Of a stretch of 64,000 nt of DNA, positions 8,208-17,018 are shown in pieces. The position numbers and the translations under genes were made by a program. Origin of the DNA: Zestomonas insulae. Its GTDB lineage: Bacteria; Pseudomonadota; Gammaproteobacteria; Pseudomonadales; Pseudomonadaceae. Position 1 is the first letter of the stretch. Each line of letters opens with the position of its first letter. The stretch spans positions 248,001 to 312,000 of the forward strand of contig NZ_JAFEUP010000005.1 of assembly GCF_016901015.1 (NCBI RefSeq), given 5' to 3'. The notes under the pieces were generated by a model. It made no database searches. It was given only the letters and a program-made list of their open reading frames with translations, and was not told the origin of the DNA.

Positions 8208-9035
8208 TCAGGCGGATTGCGGGGTTTCGCCACGCGCCAGGCGGGCGTTGATCGCGTCGACCACCAGCGGCAGTTCGGCGATGGTGTCGATCAGGTAGTG
8301 CGGCCGGCTGGCGGCGAACAGCGCGTCGATGCGCTCGCGTTCGCTGGCCCGTTGCGCCGCCGAGAGCGCCTGGTACTGCGTCCAGTCGAGGCCGAGAAAG
8401 TTGCCGGAGAAGCGCAGCGCCACGGTCCACATCCCGGCGCTGCGGCCTTCGAGGATGCCCGGCTCGGTGTCGTCGACCTTGACGCAGGCGGCGACGTCGG
8501 CGACGCCCAGGGCGATGACGTTGGCCAGTGCCTGCGCCGGGCTCGGCCGGCCACGCGGCACCTCGTCGGTGGCAACCACATGGTCGGGGCGGTAGCCGTC
8601 GGCGGCGGCCAGCGCCACCACGCGGTCCATCACCGACTTCGGATAGCCCGAGCAGCTGCCGATCTGCAGGCCGCGCTGGCGCAGCCCGGCGATCGCCTCG
8701 AGGGCGCCGGGGATCAGCGCCGAGTGGGCGCCGACCTTCTCCAGCTGCAACGGCATGAAGCGTTCGTAGATCGCGGTGACGTCGGCATCGCTGGGCAGCC
8801 GGCCGAAGCGGCGCTGGAAGCGCTCGGCGACTGCCGGCTGGTCGCACAGGTGGCGGATGTGATCCCACTTGCCCATGCCCATCGGCCCGCGCGCCTCGGC
8901 GAGGCTGAGCTCGACGTCGAAGCTGGCGAACGCCTCGACGAAGATGTGGGTCGGCGCGAAGGAACCGAAATCGACCACGGTGCCGGCCCAGTCGAGGATC
9001 GCGGCGCTGAGGCAGGTGGGCGTGAGGTAGTGCAT
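8208..9035 (-). CDS. phnX: Phosphonoacetaldehyde hydrolase (phosphonatase)
   Basis: A 275-residue HAD-superfamily enzyme that cleaves phosphonoacetaldehyde to acetaldehyde and phosphate. The nucleophile motif ILDWAGTVVD has the catalytic Asp15, and GPMGMGKWDHI carries Lys56, the Schiff-base lysine specific to this family. The acidic motif VKVDDTEPGI also fits. Length matches the family. It starts 9 nt after the permease stop, so it is within the same transcript. Its substrate usually comes from PhnW; here the FAD enzyme downstream is the likely source. Confidence 0.95.
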   Translation of the reverse strand: MHYLTPTCLSAAILDWAGTVVDFGSFAPTHIFVEAFASFDVELSLAEARGPMGMGKWDHIRHLCDQPAVAERFQRRFGRLPSDADVTAIYERFMPLQLEKVGAHSALIPGALEAIAGLRQRGLQIGSCSGYPKSVMDRVVALAAADGYRPDHVVATDEVPRGRPSPAQALANVIALGVADVAACVKVDDTEPGILEGRSAGMWTVALRFSGNFLGLDWTQYQALSAAQRASERERIDALFAASRPHYLIDTIAELPLVVDAINARLARGETPQSA

Positions 9036-9045
9036 GGCAGTCTCC

Positions 9046-10758
9046 TTAGGGTCTATCGGTGGCCGCGCGCCAGGCCTGGGCGCGGCGCAGCACGCCGCGC
9101 GAGGCGCCGGCGAGGAGCAGCGACACGGCGGCCGAGGTGAGCAGGATCAGGGTGGACATGGCGGCCGCGCCGCCGACGTTGCCGGCGTCGTCCATGTTCA
9201 ACACGGCGATCGCGGCGAGCAGGCTGTCCGGGCTGTAGAGGAAGATCACCGCCGACACCGTGGTCATCGCCGAGACGAACAGGTAGCGGCAGATGTCCAG
9301 CAGCGCCGGCAGGCACAGCGGCAGGCTGACCCGCCAGAAGTGGCGCCAAAGTGGCACCTTGAGCGACAGCGCGGCGGCCTCGAACTCGCCATCGAGCTGG
9401 CGCAGCGCGCTGCTCGCGGTCATCTGCGCGGTGGTCAGGAAATGCGCGACGGTGCACACCACCAGCAGGGCCAGGCTGCCGTAGAGGCCGTGCAGCGGGT
9501 TGCCCGGCAGGTTGAAGAAGAACACGTAACCGAGGCCGAGGACCAAGCCGGGCACCGCCATCGGCACGAAGCCGAGCAGACGCAACAGGCGGGTCAGCCA
9601 GTCCTGGCGGGTCTTCTCGATCAGGTAGGCGCCGACGAAGATCAGCAGGCTGCCGAACAGCGCGCTGCACAGCGCCAGGGTCACGCTGTTGCGGTAGGCC
9701 AGCCAGCCGCCGGGCAGCTCGGAGAAGGCGTAGTGGTCGAGCGACAGGCTGAGGTTGTACGGCCAGAACTTGACCAGCGAGGAGTAGATCGCCATGCCGA
9801 ACACCAGCAGCAGCACGCCGCAGAGCAGCCCGACGAGGAGCAGGTAGGCGGCGTCGCGGCGGCGATCCGGCGCCGGATGGAAGACCTGCGCGCGGCCGCT
9901 CATGGCGTCGCGTTGGCGGCGGCGCAGCCAGCTGTCGACCGCGAAGCTGAGCAGTGCCGGCAGCAACAGCAGCATGCCGATCTGCGCGCCGCGGCCGAAC
10001 TGCTGCTGACCGACCACCGCCTTGTAGGCCTCCAGCGCCAGCACCTGATAGTCGCCGCCGACCACCACCGGCACGCCGAAGTCGGTGATGCACAGGGTGA
10101 ACACCAGGCAGCCGGCGGCGAACACCGCCTGCCGGGTGGCCGGCCAGGTGATGCTGCGAAAGCGCTTCCACGGCGAGGCGCCCATGCTCGCCGCGGCGTC
10201 GAACAGCCGCGCGTCGGCCAGCGCCAGCGCCGAGAGCAGCACCATCAGCGCATGCGGGAAGGTGTAGATGGCCTGGCCGAGGACGATGCCCCAGAAGCCG
10301 TAGATGTTGTCGGCGAACAGCCCGCGCAGCACGCCCTGGTTGCCGAACAGGTAGATCAGCGCGATGCCCGGCAGCATCGACGGCGCCAGCAGCGGCAGCA
10401 GCGAGATGCCGCGCCACAGTCCCTTGGCTGGAATCAGCGTGCGCTGCAGGGCGTAGGCGAAGGCGTAGGCCAGCGGCACCACGATGGCGGCGACGCTCAG
10501 TGCGGTGCTCAGGCTGTTGCCGAGCAGCCAGCGGAAGTTGGCACTGCCCAGCAGTGCGCTGGCGGCGGCGAGCCCACCGCCCTGGCCCGCCTCGCCGCTG
10601 AAGCCACGCCAGAAGATCGCCGCCAGCGGCAGCAGTACCGCACCGCAGAGCAGCACCAGCAGCAGCCACTTGCCGCCGCCGACGAACAGCCGGTCGGCCC
10701 AGTCGCGACGTGGCGCGGCGGCCAGCATCGGGGTGGCCGTGCCGAGCAGCACGCTCAT
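9046..10758 (-). CDS. Putative AEP ABC transporter, fused double permease
   Basis: A 570-residue inner-membrane protein with two complete binding-protein-dependent permease domains in one chain. The first has its EAA-type loop near AAASMGASPWKRF, and the second near AALSLKVPLWRHF. This duplicated layout is characteristic of the PhnU2/AepW-type phosphonate and Fbp-type iron permeases. Its ATG overlaps the ATPase stop (TGATG, 10756-10760), so translation is coupled. With the adjacent ATPase and binding protein it makes a complete importer. Confidence 0.85.
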   Translation of the reverse strand: MSVLLGTATPMLAAAPRRDWADRLFVGGGKWLLLVLLCGAVLLPLAAIFWRGFSGEAGQGGGLAAASALLGSANFRWLLGNSLSTALSVAAIVVPLAYAFAYALQRTLIPAKGLWRGISLLPLLAPSMLPGIALIYLFGNQGVLRGLFADNIYGFWGIVLGQAIYTFPHALMVLLSALALADARLFDAAASMGASPWKRFRSITWPATRQAVFAAGCLVFTLCITDFGVPVVVGGDYQVLALEAYKAVVGQQQFGRGAQIGMLLLLPALLSFAVDSWLRRRQRDAMSGRAQVFHPAPDRRRDAAYLLLVGLLCGVLLLVFGMAIYSSLVKFWPYNLSLSLDHYAFSELPGGWLAYRNSVTLALCSALFGSLLIFVGAYLIEKTRQDWLTRLLRLLGFVPMAVPGLVLGLGYVFFFNLPGNPLHGLYGSLALLVVCTVAHFLTTAQMTASSALRQLDGEFEAAALSLKVPLWRHFWRVSLPLCLPALLDICRYLFVSAMTTVSAVIFLYSPDSLLAAIAVLNMDDAGNVGGAAAMSTLILLTSAAVSLLLAGASRGVLRRAQAWRAATDRP

Positions 10759-11813
10759 CAGGCGAACACCTGCAGGCTGCGCGGTGGCAGGGCGACCCAG
10801 ATGTCCGGGGTGAGCAGCCGCGGCATGTCCTCGGGGGCCAGTTCGGCGAGCAGCGGATGGCCGGGCAGGTGGTTGAGCTCGAAGCTCATCCGGCAGCGGT
10901 TGCCGAGGAAGGTGATGTCGCGCACCTGGGCGCGGAAGCGGTTATCGCTGGCCTCGGCGGGATTCACGCTGACCGCCTCGGGGCGGCAGAACAGCCGTCC
11001 GCGCATGCCGCCGCGCGGGTCGCTGAGCTGCACCGGCCGGCCGCCGACGCAAGCCTGGCCGGCGCCGTCACGCTCGAACGGCAGCCAGTTGCCCTGGCCG
11101 ACGAACTCGGCGACGAAGGGCGTGGCCGGCTGCCGGTAGATTTCCTCGGCGCGGGCGTACTGCTCGACGCGACCGTGGTTGATCACCGCGATGCGATCGG
11201 CCATCAGCATCGCCTCGTCCTGGTTGTGGGTGACCATCAGGGTGGTGATGCCGAGGCGCTTCTGCAGCGCACGCAGTTCGCCGCACAGGTGCTCGCGAAC
11301 CCGCGCATCGAGCGCCGACATCGGCTCGTCGAGCAGCAGCAGCGAAGGCGCCGGGGCCAGCGCGCGGGCCAGGGCGACGCGCTGCTGCTGGCCGCCGGAG
11401 AGCTGGCCGGGGTACTTCGCCTCGCTGCCACTCAGGCCGACCAGCTCGAGCATCTCGGCGATGCGCGCGCGCTGCTCGTCGCGGCTGCGATTGCTCAGCC
11501 CATAGCCGATGTTCTGCGCCACGGTAAGGTTGGGAAACAGCGCGTAGGACTGGAACAGGATGCCGTAGTCACGCGCCTGCGGCGGCAGGCCGGAGATGTC
11601 GCGGCCGGCGCTGAACAGCTGGCCGGCGTCCTGCCGCTCGAGGCCGGCGATGCAGCGCAGCAGGGTGGTCTTGCCGCAGCCGGAGGGGCCGAGCAGGCAG
11701 ACCAGCTCGCCCTGGGCGACGTCCAGCGAGACCCCGTCGAGCGCGGCGAAGGCGCCGAAGCGCTTGTGCAGATCGCGCACCTGCAGGTGCGTGGCGGAAA
11801 CGGCAGCGGACAT
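10758..11813 (-). CDS. Putative AEP ABC transporter, ATP-binding protein
   Basis: A 351-residue ABC ATPase. Walker A GPSGCGKTT is at 42-50, Q-loop near 88, signature LSGGQ at 138-142, Walker B LLLLDEP at 158-164 and switch His in VTHNQDEA. A C-terminal TOBE-like regulatory domain follows from about residue 240. It resembles the phosphonate ATPases recalled as PhnT2/AepV, close to PotA and FbpC. It is the first gene of the transporter/catabolic transcript. Its ribosome site lies at the edge of an inverted repeat. Confidence 0.85.
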   Translation of the reverse strand: MSAAVSATHLQVRDLHKRFGAFAALDGVSLDVAQGELVCLLGPSGCGKTTLLRCIAGLERQDAGQLFSAGRDISGLPPQARDYGILFQSYALFPNLTVAQNIGYGLSNRSRDEQRARIAEMLELVGLSGSEAKYPGQLSGGQQQRVALARALAPAPSLLLLDEPMSALDARVREHLCGELRALQKRLGITTLMVTHNQDEAMLMADRIAVINHGRVEQYARAEEIYRQPATPFVAEFVGQGNWLPFERDGAGQACVGGRPVQLSDPRGGMRGRLFCRPEAVSVNPAEASDNRFRAQVRDITFLGNRCRMSFELNHLPGHPLLAELAPEDMPRLLTPDIWVALPPRSLQVFA

Positions 11814-11820
11814 GGGGACA

Positions 11821-11847
11821 ACCTCGTGCAGCGTTGGGCAACGAGGT
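11821..11847 (-). promoter_or_regulatory. Inverted repeat overlapping the AEP operon leader and ribosome-binding site
   Basis: ACCTCGT at 11821-11827 and ACGAGGT at 11841-11847 form 7-bp arms around 13 nt. The arm nearest the start codon contains the GAGG of the ATPase ribosome-binding site. It could be a regulator operator or an RNA hairpin that hides the ribosome site. Seen in sequence; function inferred. Confidence 0.45.
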
Positions 11848-11933
11848 CATCCTAGGGAGCGAATGCGAAGACTATGTGGCAGCGAGGCAAAAGCTGACGA
11901 TAGGGCTATTGGGATTTTTGCGCGCCCAGATGG

Positions 11934-12791
11934 CTAGCCCGTCGCCTGCCGCGCCAGCGCCAGGAACGCCGCCGGCAGCCGCGCCTGGCGGCGCTCCTTG
12001 AGGCAGTACAGGTATTCGCCGATCTCCGCCGCGTCGTCCAGTTCGATGACGCGCAGCGCCGGGTGATCCGGCACTTCGTGGCGGGCGATGATGCTCACGC
12101 CGATGTTGCGCAGCACCGCCTCGCGGATCGACTCGCGGCTGCCGATCTCCAGGCGCGCGCCGGGCTGCACGCCGGCGTTGGCGAGCATCGCCTCGCTGAG
12201 CTGGCGGGTGGTCGAGCCGGCTTCGCGAAGCAGCAGGCAGTGCCCACTCAGCGCGCTCAGCGGCACGCGCTGCAGGGCCGCCAGCGGGTGCTCGCGGTGC
12301 ACGGCGAGGACCAGCGGATCGCGGCCCAGTTGCAGGCGGGTCAGGCGCGCATCGTCGAGCGGCTGCGAGGAGGCGGCGAGGTCGACGCGGTAGTCTTCCA
12401 GCGCCTCGATGACCTGCTGCGAGTTGCCGATCTCCACCGACACCACGATCTGCGGATGCACCTCGCGAAAGCGCTTGATCAGGTCGAGCACGTAGTACGG
12501 CGCGGTGGCGCCGATGCGCAGGCGGCCCTGCAACTGGCCGGCGTTGCGCAAGTGGAAGTCGATGTCGGCCTCGCGCTGTAGCAGCTCCTTGACCAGCGGC
12601 AGCAGACGCACGCCCTCCTCGCTGAGGCTCAGGCCGCGGCCGCCGCGGTAGAACAACTCGACGCCGTACTGGCTCTCCAGCTGGCGGATCTGCGTGGTCA
12701 CCGTCGGCTGGCTGAGGCCGAGCTTCTTCGCCGCCTGGGTCACGCTGCCCAGGCGGGCCACGGTGTAGAAGGCCTTCAGCTCGGCCAGCAT
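11934..12791 (-). CDS. LysR-family regulator associated with AEP catabolism
   Basis: A 285-residue LysR protein. The helix-turn-helix SVTQAAKKLGLSQPTVTTQIRQ spans residues 16-37 (two key parts SVTQAAKKLG and SQPTVTTQ), followed by an effector domain. It resembles the aminoethylphosphonate-associated LysR family (TIGR03339 type) and lies 120 bp upstream of the importer/catabolic genes, on the same strand. It follows thyA by 4 bp, so it may be co-transcribed with lgt-thyA rather than having the usual divergent LysR layout. Confidence 0.85.
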   Translation of the reverse strand: MLAELKAFYTVARLGSVTQAAKKLGLSQPTVTTQIRQLESQYGVELFYRGGRGLSLSEEGVRLLPLVKELLQREADIDFHLRNAGQLQGRLRIGATAPYYVLDLIKRFREVHPQIVVSVEIGNSQQVIEALEDYRVDLAASSQPLDDARLTRLQLGRDPLVLAVHREHPLAALQRVPLSALSGHCLLLREAGSTTRQLSEAMLANAGVQPGARLEIGSRESIREAVLRNIGVSIIARHEVPDHPALRVIELDDAAEIGEYLYCLKERRQARLPAAFLALARQATG

Positions 12792-12795
12792 CGCG

Positions 12796-13590
12796 TTACA
12801 CCGCGACCGGGGCCTTGATGTGCGGGTGCGCCTGGTAGTTCTGCAGCTCGAAGTCCTCGAACTTGAAGGCGAACAGGTCCTTGACCTCGGGATTGACCCG
12901 CATGGTCGGCAGCGGCAGCGGCTCGCGGGTCAGCTGCAGGTCGGTCTGCTCGATATGGTTGGCGTACAGGTGGCAGTCGCCGCCGGTCCAGATGAACTCG
13001 CCAGGCTGCAGGCCGCAGACCTGGGCGACCATCAGGGTCAGCAGCGCGTAGCTGGCGATGTTGAAGGGCACGCCGAGGAAGATGTCGGCCGAGCGCTGGT
13101 ACAGCTGGCAGGAGAGCTTGCCGTCGGCGACGTAGAACTGGAACAGCGCGTGGCACGGCGGCAGGGCCATCTCGTCGACCAGCGCGGGGTTCCAGGCGCT
13201 GACGATCAGGCGCCGCGAGTCCGGGCTCTGCTTGATCATCTCGACCACCTTGCTGATCTGGTCGATCGCCGCGCCGTTCGGCGCCGGCCAGCTGCGCCAC
13301 TGGTAGCCGTACACCGGGCCGAGGTCGCCGTTGTCATCGGCCCACTCGTCCCAGATGCTGACGCCGTGGTCCTTGAGGTACTTGATGTTGGTGTCGCCCT
13401 GCAGGAACCACAGCAGCTCGACGATGATCGAGCGCAGGTGGCACTTCTTGGTGGTCACCAGCGGGAAGCCGTCGGCCAGGTTGAAGCGCATCTGGTGGCC
13501 GAACACCGAGTAGGTGCCGGTGCCGGTGCGGTCACTCTTGAAGGTGCCGGTCTCGCGCACCAGGCGCATCAGGTCGAGGTACTGTTTCAT
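12796..13590 (-). CDS. thyA: Thymidylate synthase
   Basis: A 264-residue enzyme converting dUMP and methylenetetrahydrofolate to dTMP and dihydrofolate. Catalytic Cys146 lies in LPPCHALFQFY, and RSADIFLGVPFNIASY and the folate-site residues are intact. Length equals E. coli ThyA. The start at 13590 overlaps the lgt stop by 4 bp (ATGA), indicating translational coupling. A longer in-frame extension to 13944 is only lgt read in another frame. Confidence 0.98.
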   Translation of the reverse strand: MKQYLDLMRLVRETGTFKSDRTGTGTYSVFGHQMRFNLADGFPLVTTKKCHLRSIIVELLWFLQGDTNIKYLKDHGVSIWDEWADDNGDLGPVYGYQWRSWPAPNGAAIDQISKVVEMIKQSPDSRRLIVSAWNPALVDEMALPPCHALFQFYVADGKLSCQLYQRSADIFLGVPFNIASYALLTLMVAQVCGLQPGEFIWTGGDCHLYANHIEQTDLQLTREPLPLPTMRVNPEVKDLFAFKFEDFELQNYQAHPHIKAPVAV

Positions 13591-14387
13591 CCGGCAACTC
13601 CTGGCGCCGTCTGGCGCTTGTAGGCAATCACGATCAGCGCGATGCCGCCGAGGATCATCGGCAGGCACAGCACCTGGCCCATGGTCAGCCAGCCGAAGGC
13701 CAGGTAACCGAGCTGGGCGTCCGGCACGCGGACGAATTCGACGATGAAGCGGAACAGCCCGTAGAACAGCGCGAACATCCCCGACACCGCCATGGTCGGC
13801 CGCGGCTTGCGCGAGTACGCCCAGAGGATCAGGAAGAGTGCCACGCCTTCCAGGGCGAACTGATAGAGCTGCGACGGGTGGCGCGGCAGCGGGCCGCCGG
13901 TGGGGAACACCATGGCCCAGGGCACGTCGCTGACCTTGCCCCACAGCTCGGCGTTGATGAAGTTGCCGATCCTGCCAGCCCCCAGGCCAATGGGGACGAG
14001 AGGGGCGATAAAGTCCATCAGCTCAAAGAAGCTCTTGCCGTGGCGCTTGCCGAACCAGAAGGTGGCCAGCATCACGCCGATCAGCCCGCCGTGGAACGAC
14101 ATGCCGCCCTTCCACACCTCGAAGATCAGCAGCGGGTTGGCCAGGTAGGCGGACAGGTCATAGAACAGCACGTAGCCGAGGCGGCCACCGAGGATCACCC
14201 CCATCGCCACCCAGAACACCAGGTCGGAGAGCTTCTCCTTGCTCCAGCTCGGGTCGAACGCGTGCAGCCGGCGGCTGGCCAGCAGCCAGGCGCCGCCGAT
14301 GCCGATCAGGTACATCAGGCCGTACCAGTGGATCTTCAGCGGACCGATGGCCAGCGCCACCGGGTCGATCTGCGGATAAGGCAGCAT
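13587..14387 (-). CDS. lgt: Prolipoprotein diacylglyceryl transferase
   Basis: A 266-residue inner-membrane enzyme that transfers diacylglycerol from phosphatidylglycerol to the lipobox cysteine of prolipoproteins. It begins MLPYPQIDPVALAIGPLKIHWYG and contains the Lgt signature GAGRIGNFINAELWG and SFHGGLIG with the essential His. ATG at 14387 is preferred over TTG at 14390 because AAGGAG lies 7 nt upstream. The lgt-thyA order is conserved in gammaproteobacteria. Confidence 0.97.
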   Translation of the reverse strand: MLPYPQIDPVALAIGPLKIHWYGLMYLIGIGGAWLLASRRLHAFDPSWSKEKLSDLVFWVAMGVILGGRLGYVLFYDLSAYLANPLLIFEVWKGGMSFHGGLIGVMLATFWFGKRHGKSFFELMDFIAPLVPIGLGAGRIGNFINAELWGKVSDVPWAMVFPTGGPLPRHPSQLYQFALEGVALFLILWAYSRKPRPTMAVSGMFALFYGLFRFIVEFVRVPDAQLGYLAFGWLTMGQVLCLPMILGGIALIVIAYKRQTAPGVAG

Positions 14388-14398
14388 CAATCACTCCT

Positions 14399-15181
14399 TC
14401 AGAGCAGGAAATTCAGGCCGACGCACAGCAGCAGCAGGGCGAACAGGCGCTTGAGAATACGTTGCGGCAGGCGATGCGCCAGGCGCGCCCCGACACGGGC
14501 GAACGGCATGCTGGTGACCGCGATGCCAACCAGCGCCGGCAGGTAGACGAAGCCCAGGCTCCACTCCGGCAGCCCCGGGCTGCGCCAGCCGATCAGCATG
14601 AAACTGGCCGCGCCCATCATGGCGATCGGCAGCCCGCAGGCCGCCGAGGTGGCTACCGCCTGCTGCATGCTCTGCCCGCGCCAGACCAGGAACGGCACGG
14701 TCAGCGAACCACCGCCGATGCCGAAGATCGCCGAGGCCCAGCCGACCACGCCGCCGGCGGCGCTCAGGCCGGGCTTGCCGGGCAGGCCGCCGCTGGCCTT
14801 GGGGCGTAGATCGAAGGCCATCTGGATGGCGATGCAGATGGCGAAGGTGCCGATGATCTTCTGCAGCACCGGCCCGGAGATCGCTTCCGCGGTCAGCGAG
14901 CCGAGGCCGGCGCCGACCAGGATGCCCAGCGCCATCCAGACGAACACCGTCCAGTTCACCGCGCCCTTGCGGTGGTGCTCGAGGATCGAGTTGAGCGAGG
15001 TGAAGATGATGCTGGCCAGCGAGGTGCCGACCGCCATGTGGGTGAGAATGTGCGGATCGAAGCCATGCGCGGTGAAGCTGAACACCAGCACCGGCACGAT
15101 GATCATGCCGCCACCGACCCCGAACAGCCCGGCCAGCACCCCGGCGCCGGCACCGAGCAACAGATACAGCAGGAATTCCAT
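14399..15181 (-). CDS. TSUP-family (TauE/SafE) transporter
   Basis: A 260-residue membrane protein of the sulfite exporter TauE/SafE family, with about eight hydrophobic segments. The internal repeats carry the family glycine motif (LFGVGGGMIIVPVL near residues 18-31 and IFGIGGGSLTVPFLVW in the second half). Start at 15181 (MEFLLYLLLG) begins directly with the first membrane helix; an upstream in-frame ATG at 15280 would give an unlikely polar extension. It precedes lgt by 11 bp and is probably in the same operon. Substrate unknown. Confidence 0.85.
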   Translation of the reverse strand: MEFLLYLLLGAGAGVLAGLFGVGGGMIIVPVLVFSFTAHGFDPHILTHMAVGTSLASIIFTSLNSILEHHRKGAVNWTVFVWMALGILVGAGLGSLTAEAISGPVLQKIIGTFAICIAIQMAFDLRPKASGGLPGKPGLSAAGGVVGWASAIFGIGGGSLTVPFLVWRGQSMQQAVATSAACGLPIAMMGAASFMLIGWRSPGLPEWSLGFVYLPALVGIAVTSMPFARVGARLAHRLPQRILKRLFALLLLCVGLNFLL

Positions 15182-15281
15182 CACTACCCCCCAAGACCAA
15201 GGGCGCATGGTAACGGATGCGCCCCACCCCCTCCACCGCAGGTGGTCGATCATCCCTGGCACTTGCCCCTGCAGAAACATC

Positions 15282-15347
15282 TAGGCGCGAATTCATCCGC
15301 GACCGCTGTGGCGCGGTAGCGGCTCATCGCCAATCAATTCGCGCCTA
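15282..15347. repeat. Diverged copy of the TAGGAGCGAATTCATTCGCGA palindromic repeat
   Basis: Outer arms TAGGCGCGAATT (15282-15293) and AATTCGCGCCTA (15336-15347) are inverted. The interior also holds GACCGCT and AGCGGCT halves. It lies in the 223-bp divergent gap between the TSUP exporter and the NRDE protein, a region with no other recognisable gene. Confidence 0.75.
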
Positions 15348-15404
15348 CAGAAAAGCCGGCCGAGCCTTTAAGCTCAGTGCTTTGCCCCTTTGGGAACTTG
15401 CCCG

Positions 15405-16151
15405 ATGTGCCTGATCGCCTTCGCCTGGCGCCCCGACCACGCCCTGCCGCTGGTCCTGGCCGCCAACCGCGACGAATTCTATGCCCGCCCCAGTCGCCCG
15501 CTGGGCGAATGGCCGGACGCCCCCGGTCTGTACGCCGGCCGCGACCTGGAAGCCGGCGGCAGCTGGCTGGGAGTCACCCGCGATGGACGCTTCGCCGCGC
15601 TGACCAACATCCGCGATCCCGGGCAGAAGCTCGGCAGTCGCTCGCGCGGCGAGCTGGTCGCCGGCTTCCTGCGCGGCAGCCTGAGCCCGCTGGCCTACCT
15701 GCAGCAGATCGCCGACCAGGCCGGGCACTACTCCGGCTTCAACCTGCTGGTCGGCACGCGCACCGAACTGGCCTACCTGAACGCCCGCGAGGCGCTGCCG
15801 CAACTGCTCCCCGCGGGGCTCTACGGGCTGTCCAACGCCGCACTGGACACCCCCTGGCCGAAGCTGCGCAAGGTCAAGGCGGCGCTCGCCGAGCGCCTGC
15901 CCGCGCCGAGCCCGGAGACGCTGCTGGCGCTGCTCGGCGACGCCGAACCGGCAAGCGACAGCAGTCTGCCGGAGACCGGCGTCGGCCTGGCCACCGAGCG
16001 TCTGCTGTCCAGCCTGTTTATCGCCAGCCCGAACTACGGCACGCGCGCCAGCACTGCGCTGATCCGTCACGCCGATGGTCATCAGGTATTGGTCGAGCGC
16101 AGCTTCGGGCCCTACGGCGCGCAGCTCGGCGAGGTGCGTGTCGAGCTTTAG
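15405..16151 (+). CDS. NRDE family protein (TANGO2-like, DUF833)
   Basis: A 248-residue member of the NRDE/TANGO2 family. The motif AANRDEFYARPS is near residues 22-33, and the protein starts MCLIAFAW, with the conserved Cys at position 2 as in Ntn-hydrolase-like members. Start 15405 is chosen for that conserved N-terminus over 15390. Its biochemical role is unsettled; the eukaryotic relative is linked to lipid and heme homeostasis. The last 4 bp overlap the convergent gene at 16148. Confidence 0.88.
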   Translation: MCLIAFAWRPDHALPLVLAANRDEFYARPSRPLGEWPDAPGLYAGRDLEAGGSWLGVTRDGRFAALTNIRDPGQKLGSRSRGELVAGFLRGSLSPLAYLQQIADQAGHYSGFNLLVGTRTELAYLNAREALPQLLPAGLYGLSNAALDTPWPKLRKVKAALAERLPAPSPETLLALLGDAEPASDSSLPETGVGLATERLLSSLFIASPNYGTRASTALIRHADGHQVLVERSFGPYGAQLGEVRVEL

Positions 16152-17005
16152 CCGAGCGCGTCTGCCGCCAGGCGGAACAGCGACGCCGGGCGCTGCGGGT
16201 CGTCGGCATCGGCGACCAGCAGCCAGTGGCCATCGGCGTGGCAGGCCAGCCCCTCGATCTTCACCGCCGGCTGCAGGCGCGCCTGCCAGACCAGCTGGAA
16301 CTCCTCGTCGAAGCGCGCCAGCAGGCTGCCGCTGCAGGCGCCGTCGAGGTAGGTCGACGCGCTGGCCTCGGCCGCCGCGCTGCAATACAGGCGGCCCCGC
16401 GCATCCAGCGCCAGGTCGGTGAGGCCGAGCGGCACGCCGTCCAGTTCGCCGAGCGGCACGGCAATCAGCCGCTGCACCGCGGCGGCGCTCAGCTGGCCGG
16501 CCGCCAGGTCGCTGAGCACCCGCGCCAGGTCGAGCAGCACCAGGGCGTTCTGCGCCGCCGCCCCATTGCCGCGCTGGGCCAGCAGCAGCTGTTCGCCGCG
16601 CACCACGGCGCCCTCGATGTTCAGTTCGGCGAACGCCTGCTCCAGGTGCCGGTACAGCGGGCCAAGGTCGATCACCTGCACTTCGCCGCCGCGCACCAGG
16701 CAGCCGCGCCGGCGCTGCACGGTGGAGCCGGAGCCGAGCGCCAGCAGGGCGCCGTCCGGCAAGCGGGCGAGCGCCTCGAAGTCCGGTTTGCGCGCCTTGC
16801 GCGCCGCGGCATCGGCCGGCAGCGCGCCGGGCAGCAGGGTCAGCTCACCGGCGTAATTGCCGTTCAGCTGATAGCGCTGCAGGACCAGGGCGTCGTCGGC
16901 GACCAGCCACAGCTGCTCGTCGGCGCAGACCAACGCGCTGGCGGCCGACACGCGCAGGTCGGCGAGATGGGTGAGGGTCAGGCTTGGTGCAGGCTGCTGG
17001 TGCAT
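16148..17005 (-). CDS. Uncharacterised cytoplasmic protein, possible beta-propeller
   Basis: A 285-residue soluble protein without signal peptide. It has repeated beta-strand patterns of the type LWLVADDALVLQRY, GRLYCSAAAEASAS and HWLLVADADD, suggesting a propeller-like fold. I recognise no catalytic motif; it resembles a Pseudomonas hypothetical protein located beside ptsP. It is 13 bp downstream of ptsP on the same strand, so it is probably co-transcribed with rppH-ptsP. Function not assigned. Confidence 0.65.
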   Translation of the reverse strand: MHQQPAPSLTLTHLADLRVSAASALVCADEQLWLVADDALVLQRYQLNGNYAGELTLLPGALPADAAARKARKPDFEALARLPDGALLALGSGSTVQRRRGCLVRGGEVQVIDLGPLYRHLEQAFAELNIEGAVVRGEQLLLAQRGNGAAAQNALVLLDLARVLSDLAAGQLSAAAVQRLIAVPLGELDGVPLGLTDLALDARGRLYCSAAAEASASTYLDGACSGSLLARFDEEFQLVWQARLQPAVKIEGLACHADGHWLLVADADDPQRPASLFRLAADALG

Positions 17006-17018
17006 CGCCCGCCTCCGC

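Noticed and set aside
11814..11933. Pho box (CTGTCAT repeats) at the head of the AEP operon
   Set aside because: No pair of CTGTCAT-like heptamers with 4-bp spacing is visible on either strand.
12796..13944. A 382-residue reading of thyA
   Set aside because: The first 118 residues are lgt read in another frame; the ATG at 13590 gives exactly the conserved 264-residue ThyA.
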